In this document: positions 47,955-58,308 of the stretch, piece after piece | How the letters are laid out: each line of letters opens with the position of its first letter | Numbering within the stretch: position 1 is the stretch's first letter | Assembly (NCBI RefSeq): GCF_020360975.1 | Contig: NW_025408667.1 | Location: 5,704,001 to 5,768,000, forward strand | Direction: 5' to 3' | DNA from: Hirsutella rhossiliensis | Lineage: Eukaryota; Ascomycota; Sordariomycetes; Hypocreales; Ophiocordycipitaceae | DNA: 64,000 nucleotides | Notes under the pieces: generated by a model | The model's database searches: none | Told to the model about the DNA's origin: nothing | Seen by the model: the letters and a program-made list of their open reading frames with translations, nothing else | Program-made: the position numbers and the translations under genes

Positions 47955-50645
47955 ATGGATGACCTTTCCGCAATTGACTGGTCAAAGCCGCGCGGCCTTC
48001 AGCCGAAACCGTCTCCCATGAACCCTTCCTATCCGTCGCTGCGACCGACGCCCTCCCCGCAAGACTCTGGACGCAGCACGCCCCTGTCACCACAGGCTTC
48101 CGCAGGGCCACTGCCCAAGACAGCTCCCGCCAAGCCCGCGCAGGACAGCTTCAGCAATCTCGTCAACTTTGGCTCGGCCAAGGCGTCCCAGAATCTGACC
48201 CTCGCACAACGACAGGCGCAGCTCGAGGCCGACAAGAGGCGGAAGGAAGAGGAGCGCCGGAAGCAGTCTGAGGCCCAGTTTGGTAGCGCACAGCAGTGGG
48301 ATGCGCTGGGGTCGCGAAGCTTCACCGCCAGTCCGGCCTTTCCCTCGAACGGAGCCGCCGACGATGGAGACCTGTTCGCCGCCTTCAACAAGGACACAAA
48401 GGTTGACCAGGCGAGCCATTACCCGCCACCCAGCTCAGATCGCTCGACTCCTGCCAACGGCGGGCATCTCGACCTGAGCGATCCGATTGCCTGGAATACG
48501 ACGGCTACCTCCAACGGCGAAAACATCGACGACGACGATCCCTTTGGGCTCAACGACCTGAAGCCCAGCGCCGCCCCGCATTCCCTCCCCAAAAGCACCG
48601 CGGATGACGACGACTTCCTTGGCGACCTCGGACGACCGGTGGACGAGGTGCGGAAGAAGCGGCAACAGGCGGCGCAACCCGAGCCTGGAAAGCCCATCGA
48701 GAATGACGACTCCAGCTCATCGGAAGACCAACGACGGCCACGTCCTCGGGAACCCAGCCGGAAACCCAAGCCGAGCAACGATGCCTTTGACCGGGCTCTG
48801 GCACAGCTTCTGGACTACGGCTTCTCGCCCGAGGATGCTAGACGAGGCTTGATGCAGAGTGGCAGTGGGGCCAATGCCGAGGCCGCGGCCAACTGGCTTT
48901 TGGACGAGGCTCACCGAAAAGCCAAGCAAAAATCACGGGGAGCAGGTCCGCCGGCGGATCCGAGCGCTGCCAGCCACGCTGATCCCAGGATGGCGGCCGC
49001 CAGAGGTGAGGCCGACTTTACCAAGTCTGCCGCTGCCGTGGGAAATAGCTTGTTCAAGACGGCCAACTCGCTGTGGAAGACGGGGCAAAAAAAGGTCCAA
49101 CAAGCAGTAGCCGATTTCCAACAAGAAGGGGAATCAAGCCAGCCGAAATGGATGCGTGATGCACAACAAGGGCGCGCCCAGGAGTCGCGGGCAGCCCGTG
49201 CGACCAAATTCACCGATGAAGTCCTCGCTCTGGAGTCTGGAGAGAGATCCAAGCCAGCTCGAGCGAACAGCCGGCAGTCTATTGCGCCAGAATCCCTTCG
49301 CGGGCCTTCACCGATTCCATCTTCGGGCAGTCAGAGTCGAAGCAGCTCGGCTCCCCGGTGGCAGCAACAGCAATCCACCGTTGCCCCACTGTCGGACGCG
49401 CGATCGAGGCTCAACCGACTGGCAGGGGACGACGATAGCTTCTCAAGCCATGTGAGCGCAAACAGGAGGAAGAAGCCTGCGCCCCCGCCCGAGCCGAGCA
49501 AGCCCGAGCCCGAGCCCGACCTCCTGTTCAGTTCCGCGTCTTCAAAAGCCTCCCAACCTCTACCTCAACGCCCGGTCCAGCGGACTGTCCCGTCGCCTGC
49601 GAAGCGCCCTCAGGCGGCCGCGACGCCGCCACGGCACGTCACCCCTCAGCGAAAGCGCCAAATCCCTCCAATCAATCCCGCCGCCATGCAGACCTCTACA
49701 AAGCATCGGTTGGAAGGGACAGCCCACTTCAAGCGCGGTGACTATGCCACGGCCCATTCATCGTACTCGTCGTCGATATCCGCCGTTCCCGCCACGCACC
49801 CCTTGATGATCGTCCTCCTCACTAATCGAGCGTTGACTGCGCTCAAGACGGGCGAGCCGAAGCAGGCAGTGACAGATGCCGACGAGGCCTTGAAGCTGAT
49901 TGGGCCCGGGAACGGACAAGGCGAGACGGTTCCCGTGCAAGGCGAAAACGGCCAGGTGGAAAACAGGGACATGAAAGAGTTGCACGGCAAGGCACTGTGC
50001 CGGAAAGCCGAGGCGCTCGAGCAAATGGAGAAATGGGCCGATGCCGGTGCCGTGTGGCAACAGTGCGTGGAAGCCGGCGCCGGCGGACCGACGGCCATCA
50101 AGGGGCGCCAGCGCTGCCAGAACGCCCTGGCCCCGAAACCCAGGGCGCCAGCGAAGCCGGTGTCAAGGCCGAGGCCGAAGCCCTCTGCCGCCGCCAGTCT
50201 TGCACCCCAGAAGAGCTCCGAGGCTGTTGTGCGACTGCGAGAGGCCAACCAGGCGGCGGCGCGAGAGGACGACGAGAAGTTTGCCCTCTCGGAGAAGGTG
50301 GATGCCAAGGTGTCGGCCTGGCGGGATGGAAAGCGGGACAATCTCCGCGCCCTGCTGGGCAGCATGGACAAGGTGCTCTGGGAGAGCAGCGGGTGGAAGA
50401 ACGTCGGGATGCACGAGCTGGTCATGGCGAACAAAGTCAAGATTGTCTACATGAAGGCGATTGCCAAGACGCACCCGGACAAGGTAAGTCACGGATGACT
50501 GGAAAATGCGACGCAAAGGAGGCCATGGCTAACGGCGAAGCAGCTACCCCAAGACGCGAACACCGAGGTTCGGCTCATTGCCGGGCTGGTCTTTAGCACC
50601 CTTAACGAGAGTTGGGACAGGTTCAAGGCGGACAATGGGCTTTGA
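47955..50645 (+). CDS. SWA2: Auxilin-like clathrin uncoating factor (UBA-TPR-J)
   Basis: Two exons (47,955-50,483 and 50,544-50,645) give 876 residues. The intron has a GTAAGT donor and a GCTAAC branch site. Removing it restores the J-domain end, LPQDANTEVR leading to FSTLNESWDRFKADNGL. Domain order is that of yeast Swa2/Aux1: a disordered N-terminus with DPF-type motifs (DPFGLNDL) for adaptor or clathrin contacts, a UBA domain at about 276-320 (LAQLLDYGFSPEDARRGL), a Pro/Ser-rich linker, TPR repeats at about 583-720 (AHFKRGDYATAHSSY), and a C-terminal J domain with HPD at about 840-842. The family recruits Hsp70 to clathrin-coated vesicles to strip the coat. It lies tail to tail with UBC7, about 210 bases apart. 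Confidence 0.93.
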
Positions 50646-50857
50646 GGTATAGTGCAAAGGGGTTTCGACCAAGGCCTGCAATTTCCAAGGATCTTGCACC
50701 TGTGCTAGATAAAGGGGAATTAGAAAGGCACGCTTGCTGCCAGTGAAAACCGTATGGCACTACCATGCCATGCCATGAGCCATGCTCCATATCCGTAGAC
50801 GTCAACTTGACGTGCCATCCTTTGGCGCCGCCAGAGCCAGGCGGCGTAGTTGTCGCA

Positions 50858-51427
50858 TCACAAGCCTAGCATGCGCTTGACTCCGTCGCGGACCCGGTTC
50901 TCGTACTCGGACCTCCGCTCCCGCCACATCTTGGCGGCCTCGACGTTGGCCGGGCTCTCGTCGTTGGGCTCGGCCAGCATGCTCATGACGGAGATGAGGA
51001 TCTTCTCGACGGACTGAATGGGCGACCAGCGCTCCGAGGCGTGTTCGTAGTGGTTGGGATCGTCGCCAGGCGGGTGTAGAATGGAGATGCAGACGAGGCC
51101 GCTGGGGTAGACTGGGGCGGTTGGTCATCAGCATTGGACGCGGGGCAGCGCAGGCAGTATCGAGGTCAAGGGCAACGAACCGTTGGGGTGCCAGACGTCG
51201 GCGAGAAACTTCATCGAGGGCGGCGCGAGCGGGTAGTCCTTGGGGAAGCGCAGCTCGGCGGGGAAGACGCCGCCCTCAAAGGGCGTGCCCTCGGGGCCCT
51301 GGATGAGGCACTCCCAGTGCAGCAGGTCGTCCTCGGAGACGGGGCCGGCGGTGATGCCCTCGGGCGGGTTGTTGGTGAGGGCGCGGTATTCCTGGAGCAG
51401 GCGCCGGTGCGCCGTGGACTGGGCCAT
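50858..51427 (-). CDS. UBC7: Ubiquitin-conjugating enzyme E2, Ubc7/UBE2G2 type
   Basis: Exons 51,427-51,181 and 51,111-50,858 give 166 residues, against 165 for human UBE2G2. The intron is 69 bases with a weak GTTCGT donor and a CCCAG acceptor, and splicing restores the [16 protein letters not shown] active-site segment with the catalytic cysteine at about residue 90. The insertion after it ([17 protein letters not shown]) is the acidic loop found only in the Ubc7/UBE2G2 and Cdc34 groups. The N-terminus ([20 protein letters not shown]) and the [17 protein letters not shown] segment fit Ubc7 closely. Ubc7 works at the ER membrane with Cue1 and the Hrd1 or Doa10 ligases in ER-associated degradation. 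The ATG lies in ggccatggc, a good context. Confidence 0.94.
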
Positions 51428-51976
51428 GGCGGCGGGCGCGGCGGTGTCTGGGTTGCGCCGGGGGTAGGGCTCGAATTGGCCTCGAGCGTTTTTGGATGAG
51501 ATGCTGCGCCCCGGGGGGGGGTTCGGGACGGCTTTTGTCGAGGACGGAGACGACGGCGGAAGAGCAGCGGGATATGCAATGGCGGGGAGGAGGATGGCGA
51601 TGCTTGCTGGGCGATGCAGCGGTGGTGTTGTGCGGCTGAGAAGCCCGCGATGATCATATGGTGGGGGGAAAGAGTCAGCCGCCGAGGCCGACGTCGCCGC
51701 TCAGCGAGACCCGCGAGATGCAGGCGGCACAGCACGAGTGTACATGCAAGGCACTCTCATCCCCCCGACAATCTGACAGTCAGCCTGCAAAGCCCCCCGC
51801 CACTGCGGTACTCGCCAAGTAGCTCTGCCTACATGCCTACAGCCCAAGCTCACGTCCTCCTCAACACCGCGTGTGCAAATAGGACACAAATGAGCTATAT
51901 AATACTTATTTTTCTTACCCTATTCCATCCAAGCCTCCACGGTTCCATCCGCTGGCATGGTCAGTAACACACACGA
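51428..51976. other. Intergenic region upstream of UBC7 and tRNA-Glu
   Basis: No gene is seen. The part next to UBC7 is its 5' leader and promoter. An AT-rich stretch with a tatataatac-like sequence at about 51,896-51,905 lies roughly 75 bases before the tRNA and may help place its transcription complex. Confidence 0.5.
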
Positions 51977-52067
51977 TCCGGTGTGGTCTAGTGGCTATGA
52001 TATTGCGCTTTCATGGGTCTCCCAGAGAAGCACCGCAAGGATCGGGGTTCGATTCCCCGCATCGGAG
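51977..52067 (+). tRNA. tRNA-Glu (anticodon UUC) with 19-nt intron
   Basis: The cloverleaf is complete. The acceptor stem is TCCGGTG with CATCGGA plus discriminator G, one G-U pair included. The D arm is GGTCTAGTGGCTATGAT. The anticodon stem is TTGCG (52,003-52,007) with CGCAA (52,034-52,038). The T arm is CGGGGTTCGATTCCCCG. The anticodon TTC is at 52,010-52,012. A 19-nt intron at 52,014-52,032 lies one base 3' of the anticodon, the canonical nuclear position, and contains the small hairpin TGGG-TCT-CCCA. The mature tRNA is 72 bases. A TTTTT terminator for RNA polymerase III follows at 52,072-52,076. It stands between UBC7 and cysteinyl-tRNA synthetase. Confidence 0.95.
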
Positions 52068-52071
52068 TTCC

Positions 52072-52076
52072 TTTTT
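52072..52076 (+). terminator. RNA polymerase III terminator of tRNA-Glu
   Basis: A run of five T starts five bases after the tRNA end, the usual pol III stop signal. Confidence 0.75.
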
Positions 52077-52355
52077 GCCCTTCAACCACTTGGGTTTGGC
52101 CTTTCTTTTTCTTTTTGCCCCCAGCAATTATTCCATGCCGTGCTCACAGGCATCGTAGAGCGAGTCGGTGGAGGATGCAGGGATTTTGGTTATCCATATT
52201 CCGCTTGTTCAAGCCAATTGCCACTCCGATCCCAAATCGTTGCTGTTCATCGAGTCTGAGGACATCCACTTGCTCGCTCCTCGTTGCATCTGCTCTAGGG
52301 TAGCGTCACTTGCACGGGACTAATTAGACTATTGATCCAAAGCGCGTCTACGCAG

Positions 52356-54945
52356 CTACAGCCCACTCTTGGCCTTGAGGTCTTCGTGCGCCTTCTTCTG
52401 CTTCTCCCACAGCTTCTTGAGCGACTTCAACTGGCTCTTGGGCACCTCGCTGCCGTCCTTCATCTTGGTCGGCAGCCCCTGCTCGTCCCACGCGCTGTAG
52501 CGCTCGTCCCCCCGAAACACGTCCTCGGGCCGCACCTTTGCCTTTTCCCTCGCCTCGTGCTCCGCCTTTTCCCGCGCCACCCTCGCCTCCTCCTTCTTCC
52601 TGCCCTTTTCCGCCTCACGCGCCGCCTTTTCCTCGCGCGTCGCAATCTGCTCCGCCGCCGGGATGAACTTGACGAGCGACGGCTGGTTGTCCGGCCGGTC
52701 GTCCAGGTACACGCCCAGGTTGGTGAGGTCGTGGTCGCGGATGCGGTCTGTGATGGCCAGGATCTCCTTCTTGGTCTGCGGCGATTGCGCCGAGACGACC
52801 CGACGGAGCTCGTCGCGGATTTGCGACACGACACGCAGGTACGGAAGCGCGAGCTTCTCTATGTCGCGCGATCCGCTGGCTGCAATGGATTGGAACTCCT
52901 TGCTGGGGTCCTGGGCGAGGAGAGTGGGTATCTTGTCGCTCGGAATCTCCAGCTTCGACACGTCTGCCTTGACCCGGTCGAGCACCGAGGCATAGGGCTG
53001 CACCGCCGTCTCGGGATCGACGTCGGCCGAGATAGCAGAGGCCCACCCGAGGCCCTCGTATGGAGCCTCGGCGTTGGCGTCCAAGCCAAATATGCCGACC
53101 ATCTTGGTGATCCATCGGGCGATTGCCTCGACTTGGCCAAGGTCAGCATCCTTGTTGTCCCGCAGATATGCGTTGGTCGAGTTTACGAGCTTCAACATGA
53201 CAAGCATCGCCCGTGGAGTATCGAAAGAGTTGACCAGCGCGGCTTCCATGTCCTTCTTGGCCTGCTCGAGGTCGGCTAAAAGGCCTGTCGCTGGCTTGTC
53301 TGGGCTGATGGACAGCGCCCTGACGCCGTCGCTGACGCCAGCCTCGGCGAGCCAAGACTTTGTGTTTGTGAAAAAGTTCTATCGACGTAAGTTTCAGTCG
53401 CAAAGCATTCTAGGAGGCAAGGGTGAGTCGAGGACGTACACTGATGGTGCTCTCCCAGTTGTCCGCTTGGGCCCGCATGTCAGGCGAGATCTCCACGCCG
53501 TCGTTCCACTTGCCCATCAAGAAGACGATGCGCATGCTTCTCGCCGTGTACGTGGTCGAGAGAGCGTCTTGGATGGTCTGGAAGTTCTTGAGCGACTTTG
53601 ACATCTTGGAACCGGATATCGACAGATGGCCCATGTGCAAAAAGTAGTTGACCCAGGTGTGCTCCCCCTTGCCGTGCTGGCAGAAAAAGGCCTCGCTCTG
53701 GGCCAGCTCGTTGTCGTGATGGGGGAAGGCGAGGTCGATGCCGCCCGAGTGGATGTCCATGCGGGAGCCGAGGATGTCCGAGGCCATGACGGAGCACTCT
53801 ATGTGCCAGCCCGGCCGGCCGTTGCCCCATTTACTCGGCCAAAAGGGCTCACCTGCCTTGGACTGCTTCCAGAGGGCAAAGTCGCCGGCACCTCGCTTGC
53901 CGCCGAGGTTCTTGGATAGCGAGCCCTCGCCTTCCTCCTGCAGGGACTTGTCGTTTCTGCTGTCGGGTCGTAGCCGGGCATACGTGTTGCCGGCCTTTTC
54001 AAAGGCGGCAATGTCAAAATAGACTGACCCCTCGGCCTCGTACGCGAAGCCCTTGTCGACAATCTGTTCCACGAACTTGACAATCTGAGGCATGTACTCT
54101 GTCACTCTTGTGATGAAGTCTGGTCTCAGCACGTTCAGGTTGTCCATGTCTTGCATGAAGAGGGCCTCCATACTCTTGGTGAGGTCGGTGAACATGGATT
54201 GGTCGCGGGTGTCGATTGTCTCCTTGTAGAGGGAGTCGAGGTACGGAAGCAGAATCTCGTCGGCTCCGGGAAAGACGGCGTCCTTTTTTACGGCCTCGGC
54301 GGCAGCATCCATGTTGCTGATGTGCATCTTGATCTTGGCCTCTCCATCGCCAGGCTTCCCCTCCCCGGATAGCGTGCCTCCGGCCAGCACAGAGCGGTAG
54401 GCGGTGTCGCACAGGGCGGCGTAGTTGGTTTCGTCCAATTTGGATGTCTCTTGGGCGAGCAGTGGCAGATTGGCTGCCGCGTATGACGTGAAAGCAGCGA
54501 GCGCCAGTGCTCTCAGGTCGTCTTTCGAATACCTCTTTTTCTTCTCGAGCTCGAGCAGCCGCTGCCTTCTAGCCTTGATGATGATCTAGGCGACTCGTCA
54601 GTGCCTCTGAGTAGGCCATGGCGAGAGTGGCTCGTGTACCTTGTCGTCCACGTCAGTCATGTTCATGACAAACTTGACTTTGAAGCCAAAGTAGTGCATC
54701 AAGATGCGGCGGATGATGTCTGTCGAGACATAGTTGCGCGCGTGTCCCAGGTGGCTCTTGTCATAGACGGTCGGTCCGCAGGCGTACCAGGATATCTTTC
54801 CCGGCTCAATGGGCGTGAAAGGCACCGGAGGGCCGGGGCGTAGCGAGTTGTGGATCTTGAGCGACTCCATGGCGGCGACGGAGGAGTATCTTGCAGCGAC
54901 GGGTATCGGAGGCCTGGTTCGAGAGAATAGGCGGAGGAGATGCAT
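52356..54945 (-). CDS. CRS1: Cysteinyl-tRNA synthetase
   Basis: Three exons (54,945-54,640, 54,585-53,440, 53,378-52,356) give 824 residues. Both introns are phase 0 and GT-AG. The first splits VDDK from IIIKARRQ, a conserved segment that splicing restores. The enzyme charges tRNA-Cys. The HIGH motif is HLGH at 65-68 and the KMSKS loop is at about 429-433. The four zinc ligands are C56, C366, H391 and E395, with the same 25 and 29 residue spacing as C209, H234 and E238 of the E. coli enzyme. The C-terminus is a long basic coiled extension, as in eukaryotic forms. The first 25 residues ([10 protein letters not shown]...) look like a mitochondrial presequence and a second ATG at codon 26 could give the cytosolic form. 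Confidence 0.95.
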
Positions 54946-55304
54946 TCAGGGCCGGGCAGGAAGGCGTTGGATAAGTGAGCGACGAGGACCTCACCGTCCA
55001 GTCAGCCCAGGGCAGAAGAGTCGAGGTTGAGTCACGCAATCCAAGGGCAAATGAAGGACACCCCTCGAGGCTGAAGCTCAGCTTCCACCGACCCCACTCT
55101 ACCTGCGGCCCCGCCGTGCCCCTCTGCCGCCCAATGTGACCCCCACGCTGTATTTACTGCAGGTAATTTCTAATGGTATTTATTAATCCTTTTCTTCACC
55201 GAGAAAATAACGAGAAGGAGTCTCGGTCCAAACCCATACTTCGACGCCCCGACCGACCTTGCTGCATTACAAAAAGCCAGGCATCAACAGACAAGGCCAC
55301 GGCC
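54946..55304. promoter_or_regulatory. Divergent promoter region of CRS1 and TRM61
   Basis: The two genes are transcribed away from each other from this 359-base gap. An in-frame upstream ATG at 55,173 exists for TRM61, but the sequence between it and 55,305 does not look conserved. No specific motif stands out. Confidence 0.5.
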
Positions 55305-56789
55305 ATGGCTGGGCCGTCCCCGTTTCTTGAACCGGGTCCAAAGACAAGTCCAAACACTCTGGCCATTGTCAGCCTGTCCCGCGACAACTTCCAGCCCATC
55401 ACCCTCGAGCAGTCCACCGGCGCCGTCGACGGATATGCCGAGGGCGCGACACTCAACACCCGGTTTGGCTCCTTTCCTCACTCGACGCTTCTCGATATAC
55501 CATGGGGGTCGCAGGTTCGCGCCTCGGTTGTCGATACCGGATCCAGGGGGCGCAAGCGAAGACGGGGTGAGGTGGAAAGCGAAGACACGCCGGCCCAGAG
55601 CCACGACGAAGCCCCTGACGAGCAGGCACCGGCAGCGCCCGCAAAGGCCGTGACCGCAGCCAGCGGCTTCGTCTACATCCTCCGGCCGACCCCTGAGCTG
55701 TGGACCAGCTGCCTCCCGCACCGCACCCAGGTCGTCTATACCCCCGACTATAGCTACATCCTCCAGCGCATCCGTGCCCGGCCGGGCTCCCGGCTGATAG
55801 AGGCTGGCGCCGGCAGCGGCAGCTTTACCCACGCATCGGCGCGTGCCGTCTACAATGGCTACCCTCGCGCCGCGGGGCACAAGATGGGCAAAGTGTTTAG
55901 CTTCGAGTTCCACGAGCCGCGCTTCCAAAAGATGCAGGAGGAGATCAAGCATCACTCGCTCGAGGGCATCGTTGATATAACGCACAGAGATGTGTACAAA
56001 GATGGCTTCTTGGTAGCGGGAAAATCCCCCGAGGCAACCTCTGTCTTTTTGGACCTGCCGGCGCCATGGGAGGCGCTGCATCACCTGTCTCGGCGGAAGA
56101 TGCAAAATGGGGGCGAGGAAGATGACAGCTCTGCATCTTGGGAGTCGCCCCTAGACCCGAGACGGAGCGCTTACCTTTGCACCTTTTCCCCATGTATTGA
56201 GCAGGTCACCCGGACGGTGACGGAACTACGGACTCTGGGATGGACAGACATTGACATGGTGGAGATTTCGCACAAGCGGTTGAACGTGACGCGGGAGCGT
56301 GTAGGTGTCAACCTGCCCAGCGAGAAGGGATTCAACCCCACGCCTGCCGACGTCGATGAGGCCATGGCAAAGCTCAAAAGCGACCTGAAGAGGACAAATG
56401 ATTTCCACAAGTTGCAGCAACCGCAGCCTGAATCCACAATGGACGTCGATGAGCCGGCACTCGATGACGTACCAGAGGCCAATGGGGGAGACGCCGACAG
56501 AGAGGACGAGGAGCCCGTCTTTATGCAGGGCCGCATTGTCCACCGCACCGAGGCGGATCTCAAGTCTCACACGTCGTATCTTGTCTTTGCCGTGCTGCCA
56601 CATGCGTGGGACGAGGAGGCGGAAGAAGCAGCGCTGGCGAGATGGCCCTGCGGGAAAGAGAGCAGAACGATTGGCAACATGGACAAGCAGGCGCGCAAGC
56701 AGGAGAAGAGGGAGATGATGGCGTCCAAGAAGAAGAAGAAGAAGAAGCAGGAGGGGGATGTAGCTCAGACGCCGAATGCAGAGGGGTGA
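55305..56789 (+). CDS. TRM61: tRNA (adenine-58-N1) methyltransferase catalytic subunit
   Basis: A single exon gives 494 residues from the ATG at 55,305 (context cggccatggctgg). An in-frame ATG 132 bases upstream would add 44 residues that look like leader sequence, so I reject it. Trm61 with Trm6 methylates A58 of tRNAs in the nucleus, including initiator tRNA-Met. The family N-terminal segment FGSFPHSTLLDIPWGSQV is followed by a basic insertion (SRGRKRRRGEVES), a possible nuclear signal. The target-binding segment TQVVYTPDYSYILQRI precedes SAM motif I, IEAGAGSGSFTHASAR (about 164-179). VFLDLPAPWEAL (about 246-257) is the DxPxPW motif. The C-terminus ends in a run of lysines. It is longer than yeast Trm61 because of acidic insertions near 420-450. 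Confidence 0.94.
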   Translation: MAGPSPFLEPGPKTSPNTLAIVSLSRDNFQPITLEQSTGAVDGYAEGATLNTRFGSFPHSTLLDIPWGSQVRASVVDTGSRGRKRRRGEVESEDTPAQSHDEAPDEQAPAAPAKAVTAASGFVYILRPTPELWTSCLPHRTQVVYTPDYSYILQRIRARPGSRLIEAGAGSGSFTHASARAVYNGYPRAAGHKMGKVFSFEFHEPRFQKMQEEIKHHSLEGIVDITHRDVYKDGFLVAGKSPEATSVFLDLPAPWEALHHLSRRKMQNGGEEDDSSASWESPLDPRRSAYLCTFSPCIEQVTRTVTELRTLGWTDIDMVEISHKRLNVTRERVGVNLPSEKGFNPTPADVDEAMAKLKSDLKRTNDFHKLQQPQPESTMDVDEPALDDVPEANGGDADREDEEPVFMQGRIVHRTEADLKSHTSYLVFAVLPHAWDEEAEEAALARWPCGKESRTIGNMDKQARKQEKREMMASKKKKKKKQEGDVAQTPNAEG

Positions 56790-57135
56790 TGGACTTGAAG
56801 AAGAGGAAGACAATCGCCATCATGTGCCATGTTCAGCGTTATGCTCCCGGCTGTTATAGTTAAAGTCCCAGTGTAGATCTTGCTGTGGCGGCGGCCGTGG
56901 GTAACAAGTACGTACCTGGTAGCTTCTCGGGCGACCAGAAATACGGAGAAACATTCATCCTCCCGCTCGCCAGCTGCAAGGTACGTACCGATTCCCGTAG
57001 CAACGTGGGGTTAAAGCTGCTAGGCTTGACTTCCGCAGCTATCCATTCTCACCAACTCGTTTGGCGCTTCGTCACTTTTTCACCACCACAAGCTCACACT
57101 CGCGACCAAAACCTCAACGCTCACAGACTGCAAAC
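56790..57135. other. Intergenic region before SMD3
   Basis: This 346-base gap holds the 3' end of TRM61 and the promoter and leader of SMD3. I see no other feature. Confidence 0.5.
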
Positions 57136-57663
57136 ATGACCTCCACCATTGGCGTTCCGATCAAGCTTCTTCACGAGGCCCAGGTTAGTACTGCAGACCA
57201 CGCCTTTTCCTCCCTTGCTGCGCGAGAGAACGAGTCGCGTCGAGAGAGGGCCCGGAGGAGCAAGGAATCCAGCAGCTGACTTTGTTTCCAGGGCCACATC
57301 GTGACTCTCGAGCTTACCAATGGATTCACTTATCGCGGCAAGCTTCTTGATGGTCAGTTTATTTCTCTCCCCTGCCCTGCCTCGCGTTCTGCACACGTCG
57401 CTGACCACGCTCCAACCACAGCCGAAGACAACATGAACGTCCAGCTCAAGGACATCACTGTCACCGCCCGCGATGGCCGCGTTTCCCACCTCGAGCAGGT
57501 CTATATCCGCGGCTCCCACGTCCGCTTCTTCATCATCCCGGACATGCTGCGAAACGCGCCCATGTTCCGCGCCCGCAATGTTCGCGGCCGTGGCGTGGGC
57601 CTCGCCCGCGGCCGTGCTACTGTATCGCGTGCTCGAGCTAGTACCGGGCGAGGAGGACGATAG
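57136..57663 (+). CDS. SMD3: Small nuclear ribonucleoprotein SmD3
   Basis: Exons 57,136-57,183, 57,292-57,352 and 57,422-57,663 give 116 residues. Donors are GTTAGT and GTCAGT and both acceptors are CAG. SmD3 is one of the seven Sm-ring proteins bound to U1, U2, U4 and U5 snRNAs. Residues 4-16 ([13 protein letters not shown]) and the Sm1 motif [20 protein letters not shown] are followed by [19 protein letters not shown] and the Sm2 motif [18 protein letters not shown]. The tail is rich in RG dipeptides ([19 protein letters not shown]), the usual sites of symmetric arginine dimethylation. The gene is unusual in having an in-frame spliced extension behind its TAG stop, described separately. Confidence 0.95.
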
Positions 57664-58155
57664 GGCGACTCCGGGGACCGAAATTCCAGCAGGTAAATAG
57701 CTTGCTCTTTGGGGGGTTCTGATGCTTTCACTTCAGTCTTTTTTTTGGCGTTCAGGGGACCTTGATTCCCCCGCCTACGGGCGGACAGTTGGGACGAATT
57801 CACGCAACGGCTTTTCCTCACTCTCTCCCTCTCTCACTCTGGTTGCCTTCTGGCGGTGATGACTAAATGTGCCCGGGACAAGCCATGCCTGCCGATGACT
57901 GACATTGTGAATCCGCACAGACGCTTTGCGATTCCACGCGGTGTGCGTGGTGGCGGCCTCGGCCGTGGAACCTTCAACGCCTTGAATGTGAGCGCCGCCT
58001 TTGGTGCTGGCTTTGCTTCTGCCGCTGGCTCTGTTGCCGCTGGCTCTGCTGCCGGTACTGGCGCTGTCTTCGGGCCAAACTTCGTGCCTGGTGCTGGCGC
58101 TGCCTTTGGGTCAAACTTCGCGCCTGGTGCTGGTGCCAACTCTGCCATCCACTAA
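57664..58155 (+). other. In-frame spliced extension downstream of SMD3 stop
   Basis: The SMD3 frame stays open after TAG for 29 bases to a good donor (CAG/GTAAAT at 57,692/57,693). A matching acceptor lies at 57,920 (gcacag) with an ACTGAC branch site about 18 bases upstream. Joining them keeps the frame and adds 87 residues: an arginine/glycine segment (RRFAIPRGVRGGGLGRG) and then a Gly/Ala-rich tail that repeats FGPNFVPGAGA and FGSNFAPGAGA, ending at TAA 58,155. It could be a readthrough product, a spliced 3' UTR, or a separate small gene starting at 57,856. A Pro/Ala-rich frame is open on the opposite strand too, so chance cannot be excluded. Confidence 0.4.
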
Positions 58156-58308
58156 ATCGGCTTGCATCTTTTTGGACTCAACAAGGATCGGCTGGATATG
58201 CTGATTTTGAGCTAATGGCAAGGAAAGGGCGCAACACGCGCTCACTTGCGCGAACAAACGCTGTTTTTGGTAGCTGACAGTGACTTCTGCTCAACGCCAA
58301 CGAGCTAT

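Noticed and set aside
55173..55304. Upstream in-frame start of TRM61
   Set aside because: The 44 extra residues do not resemble the family N-terminus, and the ATG at 55,305 has a better context.
57834..58148. Pro/Ala-rich 104-codon ORF on the minus strand
   Set aside because: It mirrors the Gly/Ala-rich plus-strand frame. The plus strand has a plausible donor, branch site and acceptor, the minus strand has no such support.
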